A DNA stretch of 63,117 nt, from positions 1 through 63,117 of the forward strand of contig JALOKP010000024.1 of assembly GCA_025456425.1 (NCBI GenBank). The letters run 5' to 3'. The position numbers and the translations under genes are program-made. The notes under the pieces were generated by a model that worked only from the letters and a program-made list of their open reading frames with translations, ran no database searches and was not told the origin of the DNA. Of the stretch, positions 1-8,192 are shown piece by piece (position 1 is the first letter of the stretch; each line of letters opens with the position of its first letter). The DNA comes from Acidobacteriota bacterium. Lineage in GTDB: Bacteria > Acidobacteriota > Polarisedimenticolia > J045.

Positions 1-689
1 CCCGTGATCCAGGACTGCGCGGGGTCGAGCAGCCAGGCGATCATCGCCGCGACGTCGTCCGGCTCCCCGAGGCGCCCGAGGGCGTGCAGCGCGGTCGAGG
101 CCGCGGCCGCCGTCTCGCTGGCGGTGATCTTCGCCGTCAGGGGAGAGCGCACGAGGCCGGGGGCAACCGCGTTGAAGCGCAGGCCCTGGGCTGCGTAGGT
201 CGCCGCGGACGAGAGGGTCAGGCCGATCACTCCCGCCTTGGCCGCGGCGATCGCCTCGTGCATCGCGAGCCCAAGGCGAGCCGCGGCCGACGACACCAGC
301 ACGACCGAGCCGCCGCTCTTCATCGTCTTCGCCGCCGCACGGACGGTGCCGAAGGCGCTTCCGAGGTTGAGTGCGAGCGTCTCGGACCACTCGGCGTCGG
401 TCGTCAGGTGGGCCGGCTTGAGCAGCAGCGAGCCGACGCAGTTCGCGATGCCGTCGAGGCGGCCGTGCCGCTCGAGCGCGTTCCGCGCCGCCGCTTCGAC
501 CGCGGCCGTGTCGCGCGCGTCGAGCTCGATCGGCTCGGCGGCGAGGTCCGCGCCCAGGGCGGACAGCCGGTCGGAAGCGCGACCGGCGGGGACGACACGG
601 GCGCCGCCGCGCACCAGGCGATGGGCGAGCACGGAGCCGATCCCTCCCGAAGCGCCGAGGATCAGGAAGACCGGGGAGTTGTCGTTCAT
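1..689 (-). CDS. SDR-family oxidoreductase, 3' end outside window
   Basis: Short-chain dehydrogenase/reductase with a Rossmann fold; substrate unknown. The ATG at 687-689 opens a frame with the cofactor motif GASGGIG near residue 12 and the later blocks NAVAPG and LLDPAQSWITG. The frame is still open at base 1, so roughly the last 15-20 residues are outside the window. The usual catalytic YxxxK is replaced by IAAAK (within HEAIAAAKAGV): Lys is kept but Tyr is Ile. I recall the same block in some SDR proteins, so it probably marks a subgroup, not a mutation. The family call is secure; whether it is an active oxidoreductase is not. Confidence 0.85.
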   Translation of the reverse strand, partial: MNDNSPVFLILGASGGIGSVLAHRLVRGGARVVPAGRASDRLSALGADLAAEPIELDARDTAAVEAAARNALERHGRLDGIANCVGSLLLKPAHLTTDAEWSETLALNLGSAFGTVRAAAKTMKSGGSVVLVSSAAARLGLAMHEAIAAAKAGVIGLTLSSAATYAAQGLRFNAVAPGLVRSPLTAKITASETAAAASTALHALGRLGEPDDVAAMIAWLLDPAQSWIT

Positions 690-864
690 GGGCGAAGCTC
701 CGCGCGCAGGGCGCCATCAAGTTCGGAAGTGGAGGAGGGAACAGCCGACGCCGATGGTCGGATTGGTTCCGCCCCCGCTGCCGAGACGAGAGAGTAGCAC
801 CCGCCGGCGGGATGGCGAGGAATGGGCCCGAGGTGGCGCAGCGGGCCGGCACGGAGGCCGGCCC

Positions 865-1434
865 CTACTGCGGCAGCGCGTTCTTCCCGACGCGGAAGCG
901 CATCAGCCGGCCGTCGGTCGCGGCGATCAGCGCGTTGCGCAGCGCGTCGACACGCTCGCGCTCGTGCAGCGAGGCGCTCCAGTAGCTCTCGCCCGAGCGC
1001 GTGATCACCTCGTACTGGACTGCCGGGCGGCGCCCGCCCAAGAGTGTGCGCTCGGGGATCGCGAACTCGGTCACGCTGGCGACGAGCGACTTGGGCAGGG
1101 CGACCGGTCCAAGCGGCGCGGGCCGGTCGAGCACCAGCACGTCGCCGCCGTTCACCCAGTGCACGGTGTGGAACTGGACGGCGCTGAAGGCGCCCACCAC
1201 CGCGGCGGCGAGAAAGAAGCAGCCGGCGAGCATGAGGTAGGCCACGCGGAGGGCCCCGGCCCAGCGAGCGGGGGCGAGACGACCTCGCAGCGAGAAGAAC
1301 AGCAGCGAGAGCATCCCGCAGAGCGCAAGCACCTGGGGGACCAGGTACGGCGCCGGGGCAAAGAACGCGCTGCTGAGCAAGGTACCCTCCGCGCTCCGGC
1401 GCGCGACTTCCCTCGTCGGCGCCGTTTCGAGCAA
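865..1434 (-). CDS. Hypothetical membrane protein
   Basis: 189-residue frame. Two hydrophobic segments (about residues 32-50 and 64-88) are followed by a roughly 100-residue soluble C-terminal part that looks like a small beta-rich domain. No family was recognised. The first 30 residues are polar and low in complexity, so the real start may lie further in; no convincing ribosome site was found for the ATG at 1434. It lies between the SDR gene and the divergent nudix gene and shows no clear operon partner. Confidence 0.55.
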   Translation of the reverse strand: MLETAPTREVARRSAEGTLLSSAFFAPAPYLVPQVLALCGMLSLLFFSLRGRLAPARWAGALRVAYLMLAGCFFLAAAVVGAFSAVQFHTVHWVNGGDVLVLDRPAPLGPVALPKSLVASVTEFAIPERTLLGGRRPAVQYEVITRSGESYWSASLHERERVDALRNALIAATDGRLMRFRVGKNALPQ

Positions 1435-1567
1435 GGTACCGGGCCGGCGTACCGGGCGCCAAAGTTTTGTTTCTTTCGAGGACGTCCGCTGCGAGAGACG
1501 GTGGCCTGGCGGCCCCAGCTTGCCGCCGGTCGCGGGGGGTGGCTACCATCGCCGCCCCGGAGGTCCC

Positions 1568-1981
1568 TTGACCCAGCGCCTGCTCCGCGTCGCCGCCGGC
1601 ATCGTGCCGCAGGGGGACCGCTTCCTGCTCCAGCGCCGGCCAGCGGGGACCCACATGGCCGGCTACTGGGAGTTCCCCGGCGGCAAGCTGGAGGAGGGGG
1701 AAACCCCTGCCGCCGCGCTGGCCCGCGAGATGCGCGAGGAGCTGGGGGTCGAGATCGACGGCGTGCGGCCGCTGTGGGTGATCCGGCACGCCTACGACGA
1801 CCGCGAGGTCGAGCTGCACTTCCTGGCGGCGAGGATCGCCGCGGGGGAGCCGCGGGCGCTGCAGGCCGACGCGATCGGCTGGTATGCGCCGGAGGCGATG
1901 CCGGGGCTGCCGATCCTGCCGGCTGACCTGGAGATCGTGGCGCGCCTGGTGCCAGGGCTGCCGGACGCGGAGGGGGCGTGA
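1568..1981 (+). CDS. NUDIX hydrolase, MutT-like
   Basis: Nudix pyrophosphohydrolase of about 137 residues, the length of MutT (8-oxo-dGTP sanitation). The nudix box is complete, from GGKLEEGETP to REMREELGVEI, fitting GX5EX7REUXEEXGU. The preceding strand (FLLQRRPAGTHMAGYWEFPGG) is typical of MutT. I chose the TTG at 1568 because CGGAGG lies 4 nt upstream and homology begins there; an ATG at 1520 in the same frame would add 16 proline/glycine-rich residues. Its stop overlaps the start of the nuclease gene by 4 nt, so the two are probably translationally coupled. Substrate specificity is inferred from family only. Confidence 0.85.
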   Translation: MTQRLLRVAAGIVPQGDRFLLQRRPAGTHMAGYWEFPGGKLEEGETPAAALAREMREELGVEIDGVRPLWVIRHAYDDREVELHFLAARIAAGEPRALQADAIGWYAPEAMPGLPILPADLEIVARLVPGLPDAEGA

Positions 1982-2943
1982 GCGTCCCGCCGCTGCCGTC
2001 GTTCGCGCCGGTGCCGCGCGGCTTCTCCTGGTCCGCGACCCGCCACGGCGCCTTCACCGACTGCCCGCGCGCCTATTTCTACGGCTACTACCTGGCGAAG
2101 GGGCGTGCCGACGGCGCCGACCTGGAGCGCGCGCGGCTGGCGGCGCGGCTGGCCGCGCTGACCTCGCTGCCGATGTGGGTCGGCTCGCGGGTTCACGACG
2201 CGATCGAGGGGCTGCTGCGCGAGGCGCTGGGCGGCGGCCCGGCCGAGGTCGAGCCGGCGATCGAGCGGATGGTGGCGCGGATGCGCCGCGACTACGCGGC
2301 CAGCCGCGACGGGGACCAGCTCGTCGCGGACGACCCGCGCAGCGTCGCCCGCTTCGCCGAGCACGAGTACCCGCACCTGGCCGCCCGTGACGAGGACTGG
2401 CGCACGCGGGTGGGCGAGGCGCAGGAGATGGTCCGGGCCTTCGCGGCGCAGGGCTATCTGGACGCCGCGCGCGCGCTGCCGCGCGAGGCGCAGGCGTCGG
2501 TCGAGCGGCTCGAGAAGTTCGCGCTGGACGGCGTCGACGTCTGGGTGAAGATCGACTTCGCCTGGCGCGACGGGCAGGGGCTGGTCCACATCGTGGACTG
2601 GAAGACGGGGAAGCAGGAACGCGGCGAGAATCCGCTCCAGATGCTGGTCTACGCCGGCTACGCGCGGAAGGTCTGGAAAGCCGAGCCGGAGCGGCTGCGG
2701 GTGCGCGAGGTCTACCTGCGACAGCCCGACCCCGAGCGCCCCTGCACGATCACCGCGGAGACGATCGGCGCGGCCGAGGAAGCGATCCGCGCCTCGATCG
2801 GCGCGATGCTGGCGAAGGTCTCGGACCGAGCGCTCCACCGCGCATGCGAGGCCGACTTCGAGCTGGCGGCGTCGGCGCGCCCGTGCCGTGGCTGCTTCTT
2901 CCGCGCGATCTGCCCCGCGCCCCGCGACGCGGGGGGACCGTGA
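1978..2943 (+). CDS. PD-(D/E)XK nuclease with Cas4/RecB-like iron-sulphur cysteines
   Basis: RecB-family nuclease of 321 residues with a GTG start overlapping the nudix stop. The catalytic core is visible as VWVKIDFAW followed by VHIVDWKTGK (Asp, then Asp-x-Lys), with a later Gln-Tyr helix (QMLVYAGYAR). An N-terminal Cys in FTDCPRAY and a C-terminal C-x2-C-x5-C (CRGCFFRAIC) form the four-cysteine pattern that binds a 4Fe-4S cluster in Cas4 and AddB. No cas gene or repeat array is near, so a DNA-repair or housekeeping role is more likely than CRISPR adaptation. It overlaps the downstream sigma factor gene by 4 nt, which makes the three genes look like one transcription unit. Confidence 0.85.
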   Translation: MSVPPLPSFAPVPRGFSWSATRHGAFTDCPRAYFYGYYLAKGRADGADLERARLAARLAALTSLPMWVGSRVHDAIEGLLREALGGGPAEVEPAIERMVARMRRDYAASRDGDQLVADDPRSVARFAEHEYPHLAARDEDWRTRVGEAQEMVRAFAAQGYLDAARALPREAQASVERLEKFALDGVDVWVKIDFAWRDGQGLVHIVDWKTGKQERGENPLQMLVYAGYARKVWKAEPERLRVREVYLRQPDPERPCTITAETIGAAEEAIRASIGAMLAKVSDRALHRACEADFELAASARPCRGCFFRAICPAPRDAGGP

Positions 2944-4013
2944 GCGCGCGCCGCCGCCGCCCGGCGGAGGCCGAGCCGGAGCGGGTCGTGGACGCGGAGA
3001 TCGTGCGGGAGGCGGACGGCGCGGCTCCCGCCGACGGCGAGATCGGGCCGGTCGAGGAGCTGCTGGCTGCGGACCTCCCCGAGGGCCTCGTCCCGGCCGC
3101 GGCGGAGCACGAACTGGCCCGGGCGCTCGCCCCGGTCAGCGGGCGCGGGCTTCCCGCGCGGCTCGACCCGACCGCTCGCTACATCGCGGAGGTACGCGCG
3201 ATCCCGCCGCTCGCGGCCGAGGAGGAAGCGCGGCTGGCACGGCTCTTCCGCGACACCGGCGACCGCGACGCGGCGGCTCAGCTGGTCAACGCGAACCTGC
3301 TGCTGGTGGTCAAGCTGGCGCTGATGTACCGCCGCTTCGTCGAGAACCTGATGGACCTGGTGCAGGAGGGGAACGTCGGGCTGATGGAGGCGGTGAAGCG
3401 CTTCGACCCGGAGCAGGGGAGCCGCTTCTCAACCTACGCCGCATGGTGGATCAAGGCGTACATCCTGAAGTACCTGCAGGACAACCGTCGGATCGTCCGC
3501 TTCGGCACCACCAACGACCGCCGCAAGCTGCTCTACCACCTGCGCAGCGAGCAGGCCAAGCTGGCCGCGCAGGGGGTGCAAGCCACGCCGAAGCTGCTCG
3601 CGGCCCGGCTGGACGTCTCCGAGAGCGACGTCGTCGAAGCCGAGAAGGTGCTGGCGACGCGGGACGCGTCGCTGGACCAGCCGCTGACGGCCGAGGGGAC
3701 CGCGACCCTGGCTGACGTGCTGGCGGACGACGAGGCCGACGCGGAGCAGCGGGTCATCGCGGAGGACCTGCAGGGGCGGACGCGTCGCGCGCTGGAGGAG
3801 TTCCGGTCGACGCTGTCGGAGCGCGACCGCGCGATCCTCGACCAGCGGCTGGGGGCGCTGGACGAGGCGACGCTGCAGGAGCTGGGGGACAGGTTCGGCG
3901 TCACGCGCGAGGCGATGCGCCAGGCGGAAGTGAAGCTGCGCCAGCGGCTGGCGGCGTTCCTGAGGGACCGGCTGGGGGACGACGTCATCCGCGGGATGAT
4001 CGGCGGGGGGTGA
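2940..4013 (+). CDS. RNA polymerase sigma factor, RpoH-like (sigma-70 family)
   Basis: Alternative sigma factor of about 357 residues. The GTG at 2940 overlaps the upstream stop (GTGA). Region 2 is strongly conserved (LMDLVQEGNVGLMEAVKRFDP, then FSTYAAWWIKAYI). It is followed by RRKLLYHLR, the counterpart of the RpoH box that separates sigma-32 from primary sigma factors. Region 4 carries a helix-turn-helix (LQELGDRFGVTREAMRQAE). The N-terminal 70 residues are acidic and poorly conserved. There is no region 1.1 or large non-conserved insert, so it is not the primary sigma factor. A heat-shock or general stress role is inferred from family. The coupling to a nudix enzyme and a nuclease is unusual. 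Confidence 0.85.
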   Translation: MSARRRRPAEAEPERVVDAEIVREADGAAPADGEIGPVEELLAADLPEGLVPAAAEHELARALAPVSGRGLPARLDPTARYIAEVRAIPPLAAEEEARLARLFRDTGDRDAAAQLVNANLLLVVKLALMYRRFVENLMDLVQEGNVGLMEAVKRFDPEQGSRFSTYAAWWIKAYILKYLQDNRRIVRFGTTNDRRKLLYHLRSEQAKLAAQGVQATPKLLAARLDVSESDVVEAEKVLATRDASLDQPLTAEGTATLADVLADDEADAEQRVIAEDLQGRTRRALEEFRSTLSERDRAILDQRLGALDEATLQELGDRFGVTREAMRQAEVKLRQRLAAFLRDRLGDDVIRGMIGGG

Positions 4014-4662
4014 GCGGGGCCCGGGTCCGGGTGCGTCGGGATGGTGCGGCGCGGCTGCGGCGGGGGTGTGGCGCGAGCGCTCGGGGCGAAGGGGAGCGAA
4101 GAGGTGGCGGGGCGTGGCGCGGGCCAAGCCGGCTCTGTGCGGCGCGATCCGGCACCGGGTCCCGTCTCGGGGCGACAGAGCCCCTTCGAATGCACCTCAG
4201 CCGAGACGGAGCCCCCTTGGGTGCACCTTCGGCCCTCATCGTGGGGATCCTGCCGCGCAGAAGCTCCCCGGAAACCGCCGCAGGGCGCGGGTATTGGTAG
4301 AGACGGGCGCGACGGAGCCAAGGGCGAAGCGCGCGACAGGCCTTCAATCCGGTCGAAAGCGTGCGCTCATGGGGGCTCCGTCTCGGCTGAGGTGCATTCG
4401 AGGGGGCTCTGTTCCTGAATGGGACCGGGTGGCCCGTCGGCCCCGCGTCGCTGCCCGTTCGACGGGCCCGAGCGAATCCTACTCCGCGAGCCCCTGGCGC
4501 GCGCGCAGCTCGCAGCCCGTACGGACGCCGGCGCCACCCAGCGCGTGCCTCGCGCGTCGCCAGCGCCCCACTTGACCGCAGCGCGAGCCCCCCCGACTCT
4601 GGTCGCGCCTTGACCGATGCAGGCCGGCCGCGGTTGCGTCGCGGCCGGAAAAGGAGCTCTCG
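4014..4662 (+). other. Gene-free 650-bp spacer
   Basis: No coding region with family similarity or credible codon structure was found on either strand between the sigma factor and the YciI-like gene. The main structure is a long inverted repeat, listed separately. The sequence from 4590 to 4662 should carry the promoter and ribosome site (AAAAGGAG ending about 9 nt before ATG 4663) of the next gene. Confidence 0.5.
4175..4412. repeat. 42-bp inverted repeat with 154-bp loop
   Basis: Bases 4175-4216 and 4371-4412 are reverse complements at 41 of 42 positions; the single mismatch is in the C/G run. The left arm is itself followed by a diverged second copy of its start (GAGCCCC, TGCACCT), giving a partial tandem of about 31 nt. 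The loop encodes nothing obvious. It could be a non-autonomous mobile element (MITE-like), a large structured RNA or a recombination site. I saw no second copy in the window and no target-site duplication. Confidence 0.75.
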
Positions 4663-5130
4663 ATGCGACGCTTTGCGCGGACCTTGTGGGTGGCCCTGAT
4701 CCTCGCCGGTGCCGGCGTGCTGGGCGCGGGCGCCGAGGACTCGAAGTCGGCCCCGACGATCACGATGAAGACCTACTACCTCGGCCTAATCCGGAGGGGT
4801 CCGGCGTGGACGCCCGGCGACACGCCCGAGATCCGCGCGATCCAGGAAGGGCACATGGCGAACATCCGCCGTCTGGGGGCGGAGGGGAAGCTGGTGCTGG
4901 CCGGGCCGTTCCTGGACGACGGCGACCTGCGGGGGCTCTTCCTCTTCGAGGTGGGCTCCCTGGAGGAGGCGAAAGCGCTGTGCGAGACCGATCCCGCGGT
5001 GAAGGCGGGCCGGCTGGTGGTCGAGGTCCACCCGTGGATGGGGCCGGAGGGGCTGACCTTCCGCGGTGCCCTCCCACGGCCGACCGCACCGCCGCCGCCA
5101 GCACCCGCCGCGGGACCGGGAGCGAAGTAG
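4663..5130 (+). CDS. Exported YciI-like domain protein
   Basis: 155-residue protein with a clear Sec signal peptide (MRRFARTLWVALILAGAGV, cleavage near AGAEDS). The YciI/dimeric alpha-beta barrel-like body has the hallmark stretch HMANIRRLGAEGKLVLAGPF, followed by an acidic-residue strand and a VVEVHPWM end. YciI domains are small ferredoxin-fold units of unknown chemistry, usually cytoplasmic, so the export signal is the notable point. The C-terminus is a proline/alanine-rich tail of about 25 residues. The gene stands alone ahead of the acetyltransferase run. Confidence 0.75.
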   Translation: MRRFARTLWVALILAGAGVLGAGAEDSKSAPTITMKTYYLGLIRRGPAWTPGDTPEIRAIQEGHMANIRRLGAEGKLVLAGPFLDDGDLRGLFLFEVGSLEEAKALCETDPAVKAGRLVVEVHPWMGPEGLTFRGALPRPTAPPPPAPAAGPGAK

Positions 5131-5259
5131 CCGGCGCGCGGCCCACCGCACCGCCCGCCGCTCGAGCCGCACTGCCCGCCGGTCGCGCCTGTGCCGCGCA
5201 CCGGCCGAGCGGCACCGCCCGCTGGTCGCGTGGCACCGCCCGCGCTACCCTGCCTCCCC

Positions 5260-5829
5260 ATGCGCCGCACCGTCACAATCTGGCACCTCGAACTGCGCGA
5301 CCCGCTCGACTTCCGCCCCGTCACCGAGCCGCCGTCCGACGTCGAGGTCAGGCAGGTCGAGATTGTCTCCCCGGAGTTCAACCGCTACATGTACACCGCG
5401 GTCGGTGGCGACTGGTGGTGGGTCGACCGGCTGTCGTGGACCTGGCAGCAGTGGCTGGACTGGCTGCAGCGGCCCGAGGTCGAGACCTGGTGCCTCTGGG
5501 TCAAGGGCACGCCGGCCGGCTACTTCGAGCTGGAGGCCCAGGAAGCGGGGAGCGTCGAGATCGTCTACATCGGCCTCCTGCCGCAATTCGTGGGGCAGGG
5601 GCTCGGCGGCTGGCTGCTGACCGCGGCGACGCGCCGGGCCCGGCAGATCGGCGGCGCGCGGGTCTGGCTTCACACCTGCTCGCTGGACCACCCCGGCGCG
5701 GTCGCGAACTACAAGGCCCGCGGCTTCCGGCTCTTCAAGGAGGAGACGGTCGTGCAGAACGTGCCGGTCCTGCCGCCGGGGCCGTGGCCGGGCGCCGAGC
5801 GCCCGCGGCCCGACGAGGACGGGGCGTGA
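5260..5829 (+). CDS. GNAT-family N-acetyltransferase
   Basis: Acetyl-CoA-dependent acyltransferase of about 189 residues. The GNAT core is visible as IVYIGLLPQFVGQGLGGWLL, where the V/IGLLP strand and the Q-x-x-G-x-G/A acetyl-CoA loop (QFVGQGLG) sit together, followed by WLHTCSLDHPGAVANYKARGF. The substrate cannot be read from the sequence; the tryptophan-rich N-terminal half (GGDWWWVDRLSW) is distinctive. ATG 5260 was preferred over the ATG at 5191 because the extra 23 residues are low-complexity and homology begins at MRRT. The stop overlaps the next gene by 4 nt. Confidence 0.85.
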   Translation: MRRTVTIWHLELRDPLDFRPVTEPPSDVEVRQVEIVSPEFNRYMYTAVGGDWWWVDRLSWTWQQWLDWLQRPEVETWCLWVKGTPAGYFELEAQEAGSVEIVYIGLLPQFVGQGLGGWLLTAATRRARQIGGARVWLHTCSLDHPGAVANYKARGFRLFKEETVVQNVPVLPPGPWPGAERPRPDEDGA

Positions 5830-6233
5830 CCGCGCCGGAGGCGCGGCGAATGCTGGTCGAGCTGCCGTTCCGGGTCAGCACCTACGACGTCGACTTCGTC
5901 GGGATCGTCCACAACGCGGTCTACATCCGCTGGCTCGAGGACCTGCGCAACAAGCTGCTCGACGAGTACTTCCCGCTGAAGGCCGCGCTCGAGCGCGGGA
6001 TCGCGCCGGTGCTCTCGCGCACCGAGATCGACTACCGCTGGCCGGTGCGGATGTTCGACCGCGTCGTCGGGCGGATGTGGGTGCCGGAGACGAAGCGCGC
6101 GCAGTGGGTCGTGGCGGCGGAGATCGTGACGGAGGACCGCGTCGCGGCGACGGCGCGGCAGACCGGGTACTTCGTCGAGATCGAGAGCAAGCGACCGATC
6201 CCGCTGCCGGAGGAGTTACGGGGAAAGCTGTAG
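5826..6233 (+). CDS. Acyl-CoA thioesterase, 4HBT/YbgC-like
   Basis: Hot-dog fold thioesterase of 135 residues, starting at GTG 5826 inside the stop of the acetyltransferase gene. The catalytic block STYDVDFVGIVHNAVYIRWLED matches the 4HBT pattern (Asp in YDxD, then G-x-V-H/Y, then Y-x-R-W-E/L-E). The rest follows YbgC/FadM length and order. It should hydrolyse acyl- or hydroxybenzoyl-type CoA thioesters; chain-length preference is unknown. Overlap with the acetyltransferase suggests coupled translation. Confidence 0.85.
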   Translation: MTAPEARRMLVELPFRVSTYDVDFVGIVHNAVYIRWLEDLRNKLLDEYFPLKAALERGIAPVLSRTEIDYRWPVRMFDRVVGRMWVPETKRAQWVVAAEIVTEDRVAATARQTGYFVEIESKRPIPLPEELRGKL

Positions 6234-6427
6234 CTCGAGCCGCCGCACGCGTTCCCGGTCACGAGTCCTCGCCCCCTCCTGAAGTCCCAACGAAGTGGTG
6301 CCACTCGCTTGGCACTCGACGCCGATCACGGTGCGAGAGCGGGTGGAATTCGGGCCCCGAGCGCAATACCCCGCGGCCCCCGGCCCGCCGGGCCGTGCGG
6401 GGCCGCGCCCGGCGCTATCATCCCCCC

Positions 6428-7072
6428 ATGCCCCGCACCGCCCTCGTCCTCGTCCACGGCGATGCGCCCGACCCGGCGCTGCTCGCGGACCGCGCCGCGG
6501 CGGCCGACTGGTTCGTCTGCGCCGACGGCGCCGTGGGGACGGCGCTGGCGGCCGGGGTGACGCCGCACGCGGTGATCGGCGACATGGACTCCCTCGACGC
6601 GCGCGGCCCGGGAGCGGCCGCGCTTCCCGCGGGGATCGAGCGCATCCCGGTCCTCGACCAGGAGACGACCGACCTGGAGAAGGCGCTGCTGGAGGCGATT
6701 CGTCGCGGCTTCGGCCGCGTCGTCGTGCTCGGCGCGGCGGGACGGCGCTGGGACCACTTCTACGGGCACCTGTCGCTGTTCGCGCGATTCGCAGACCGGC
6801 TGCAGCTCGAATCCGAGGACGCGCACGGACGGCTGCGTGTCCTGCCGCCGGGCCCCTGGTTCGCGCTCGATCTTCCGCCGGGCTCGAAGCTCTCCCTGCT
6901 CCCGCTGCCGCGCGCGAGTGGGATCGAGACCGACGGCCTGCGCTGGCCGCTGGCCGGGGCCACGCTGGCGCTGGGCGAGCGGGAGGGGATCAGCAACGCG
7001 GTCGAGCGCTCGCCGGCCCGCGTCCGTTACGCTACCGGGTGCCTCGCGCTCTACGAGGTCGGGGCGGAGTAG
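6428..7072 (+). CDS. Thiamine pyrophosphokinase
   Basis: Transfers pyrophosphate from ATP to thiamine to make TPP. The 214-residue protein shows the family signatures in order: FVCADGAVGTAL, HAVIGDMDSLD, LDQETTDLEKAL, LGAAGRRWDHFYGHLSL and a C-terminal thiamine-binding beta region ending GISNAVER. The ATG at 6428 starts exactly where family homology begins. No TPP riboswitch or other thiamine gene was seen nearby, so it is probably a salvage or housekeeping copy. Confidence 0.9.
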   Translation: MPRTALVLVHGDAPDPALLADRAAAADWFVCADGAVGTALAAGVTPHAVIGDMDSLDARGPGAAALPAGIERIPVLDQETTDLEKALLEAIRRGFGRVVVLGAAGRRWDHFYGHLSLFARFADRLQLESEDAHGRLRVLPPGPWFALDLPPGSKLSLLPLPRASGIETDGLRWPLAGATLALGEREGISNAVERSPARVRYATGCLALYEVGAE

Positions 7073-7081
7073 GCTCTCCCC

Positions 7082-8170
7082 GTGAGCGAGGTCGACCTCG
7101 AGGCCTGGTGCCGCCGCGACCCCGAGCCCTTCCTCTGGGCCGAGTCGGTGCGGCTGCTCGCCGACGGGAGCGAGACCTATCCCGCGATGCTGCGCATCGA
7201 CCGGGCCTTCCGGCAGCCGATGCTGGATGCGGGGATCCAGGTCGCGGTCTTCCACCCGCTGCAGCTGACCCGCCCGCTCTGGCTGCTCAACCGGCGCGAC
7301 CACCGCAAGATCCTGATCGTCGACCGTCGGCGGTCCTTCACGGGGGGCGTCAACGTCAGCGACGACAACCTCCCCGAGGCGCAGGACGTCGCCTGGCGCG
7401 ACACGCACGTCGAGATCGAGGGGGCGGCCGCCGCGGCGCGCCTGGCGACGCTGTTCGAGGCAGGCTGGCGCCGGGCGCACCACTTTCCGCCGGACGGCGG
7501 CCGGCCGCGTCGGCGGCTCGGAACCCGGCTCCCGGGAGGTCGCGCGGCGCGGGACCGGGCGGAGGCCGCGCCGCCCGGTGCGGACCCCGAAGGGCGCGCG
7601 ACGCCCCAGCCTCCGACCCGCGGCGTGCTGGTCCGCGTGCTCGGCAATGGCGCGGTCCGCAACCGCTTCCGGATCCGGCGCGCCTACCTCGAGGCGATCG
7701 ACCGTGCGGCGCGCTTCGTGCTGATCGAGAACGCCTACTTCATCCCGTCGCACGTCTTCATAAGAACGCTGGCGAGGGCGGTGCGGCGGGGGGTCGAGGT
7801 GCGGGTCCTGCTGGCGCGCCGGAGCGACGTCCCGGCCGTGGGGTGGGCGTCGCGCGCGCTCTATCAGCGGCTGATGGACGACGGCGTCCGACTGAGCGAG
7901 TGGACCCGCGGGATGATGCACTCGAAGACGGCGACGATCGACGGCATCTGGTCGATCGTCGGCAGCTACAACCTGGACCAACGCTCGCTATGGCACAACC
8001 TCGAGGTCGTCGTCGAGGTCGTCGACCCGGAGTTTGCGGCCGCGCTGGCGCGGCGGACGGTCGACGGGCTGGCCGCGAGCGAGCCGGTCGATCCGGAGGC
8101 GCACCGCCGCCGGGGAGTCGCCGCGCGGGTCCTGGAACGGCTCGGGTACGCGTTCCGCTACTGGCTGTAG
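7082..8170 (+). CDS. Phospholipase D / cardiolipin synthase-like enzyme, shortened N-terminal half
   Basis: Two HKD half-sites are present: HRKILIVDRRRSFTGG (near residue 75) and MHSKTATIDGIWSIVGSYN (near residue 280), as in bacterial cardiolipin synthases without membrane anchors. About 50 residues usually found between the first strand (ETYPAML) and the DAGIQVAVFHPL strand are missing in frame, so the protein is 362 residues where 400 or more is usual. Residues 140-180 form an Arg/Pro/Gly-rich linker. The catalytic residues survive, so it could be active, but the missing core helices make this doubtful. The GTG start lies 9 nt after the upstream stop. Confidence 0.75.
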   Translation: MSEVDLEAWCRRDPEPFLWAESVRLLADGSETYPAMLRIDRAFRQPMLDAGIQVAVFHPLQLTRPLWLLNRRDHRKILIVDRRRSFTGGVNVSDDNLPEAQDVAWRDTHVEIEGAAAAARLATLFEAGWRRAHHFPPDGGRPRRRLGTRLPGGRAARDRAEAAPPGADPEGRATPQPPTRGVLVRVLGNGAVRNRFRIRRAYLEAIDRAARFVLIENAYFIPSHVFIRTLARAVRRGVEVRVLLARRSDVPAVGWASRALYQRLMDDGVRLSEWTRGMMHSKTATIDGIWSIVGSYNLDQRSLWHNLEVVVEVVDPEFAAALARRTVDGLAASEPVDPEAHRRRGVAARVLERLGYAFRYWL

Positions 8171-8192
8171 CGGGCCGGCCGGCAACACGCCG

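Noticed and set aside
1978-2943. Cas4 of a CRISPR-Cas system
   Set aside because: The cysteine pattern is Cas4-like, but there is no repeat array, cas1 or cas2 in the window, and the gene is tied to nudix and sigma factor genes.
4617-6233. Long frame starting at 4617 as one protein ending in a thioesterase
   Set aside because: Only the part from GTG 5826 has family similarity. The upstream part overlaps two real genes in other frames and is low-complexity.
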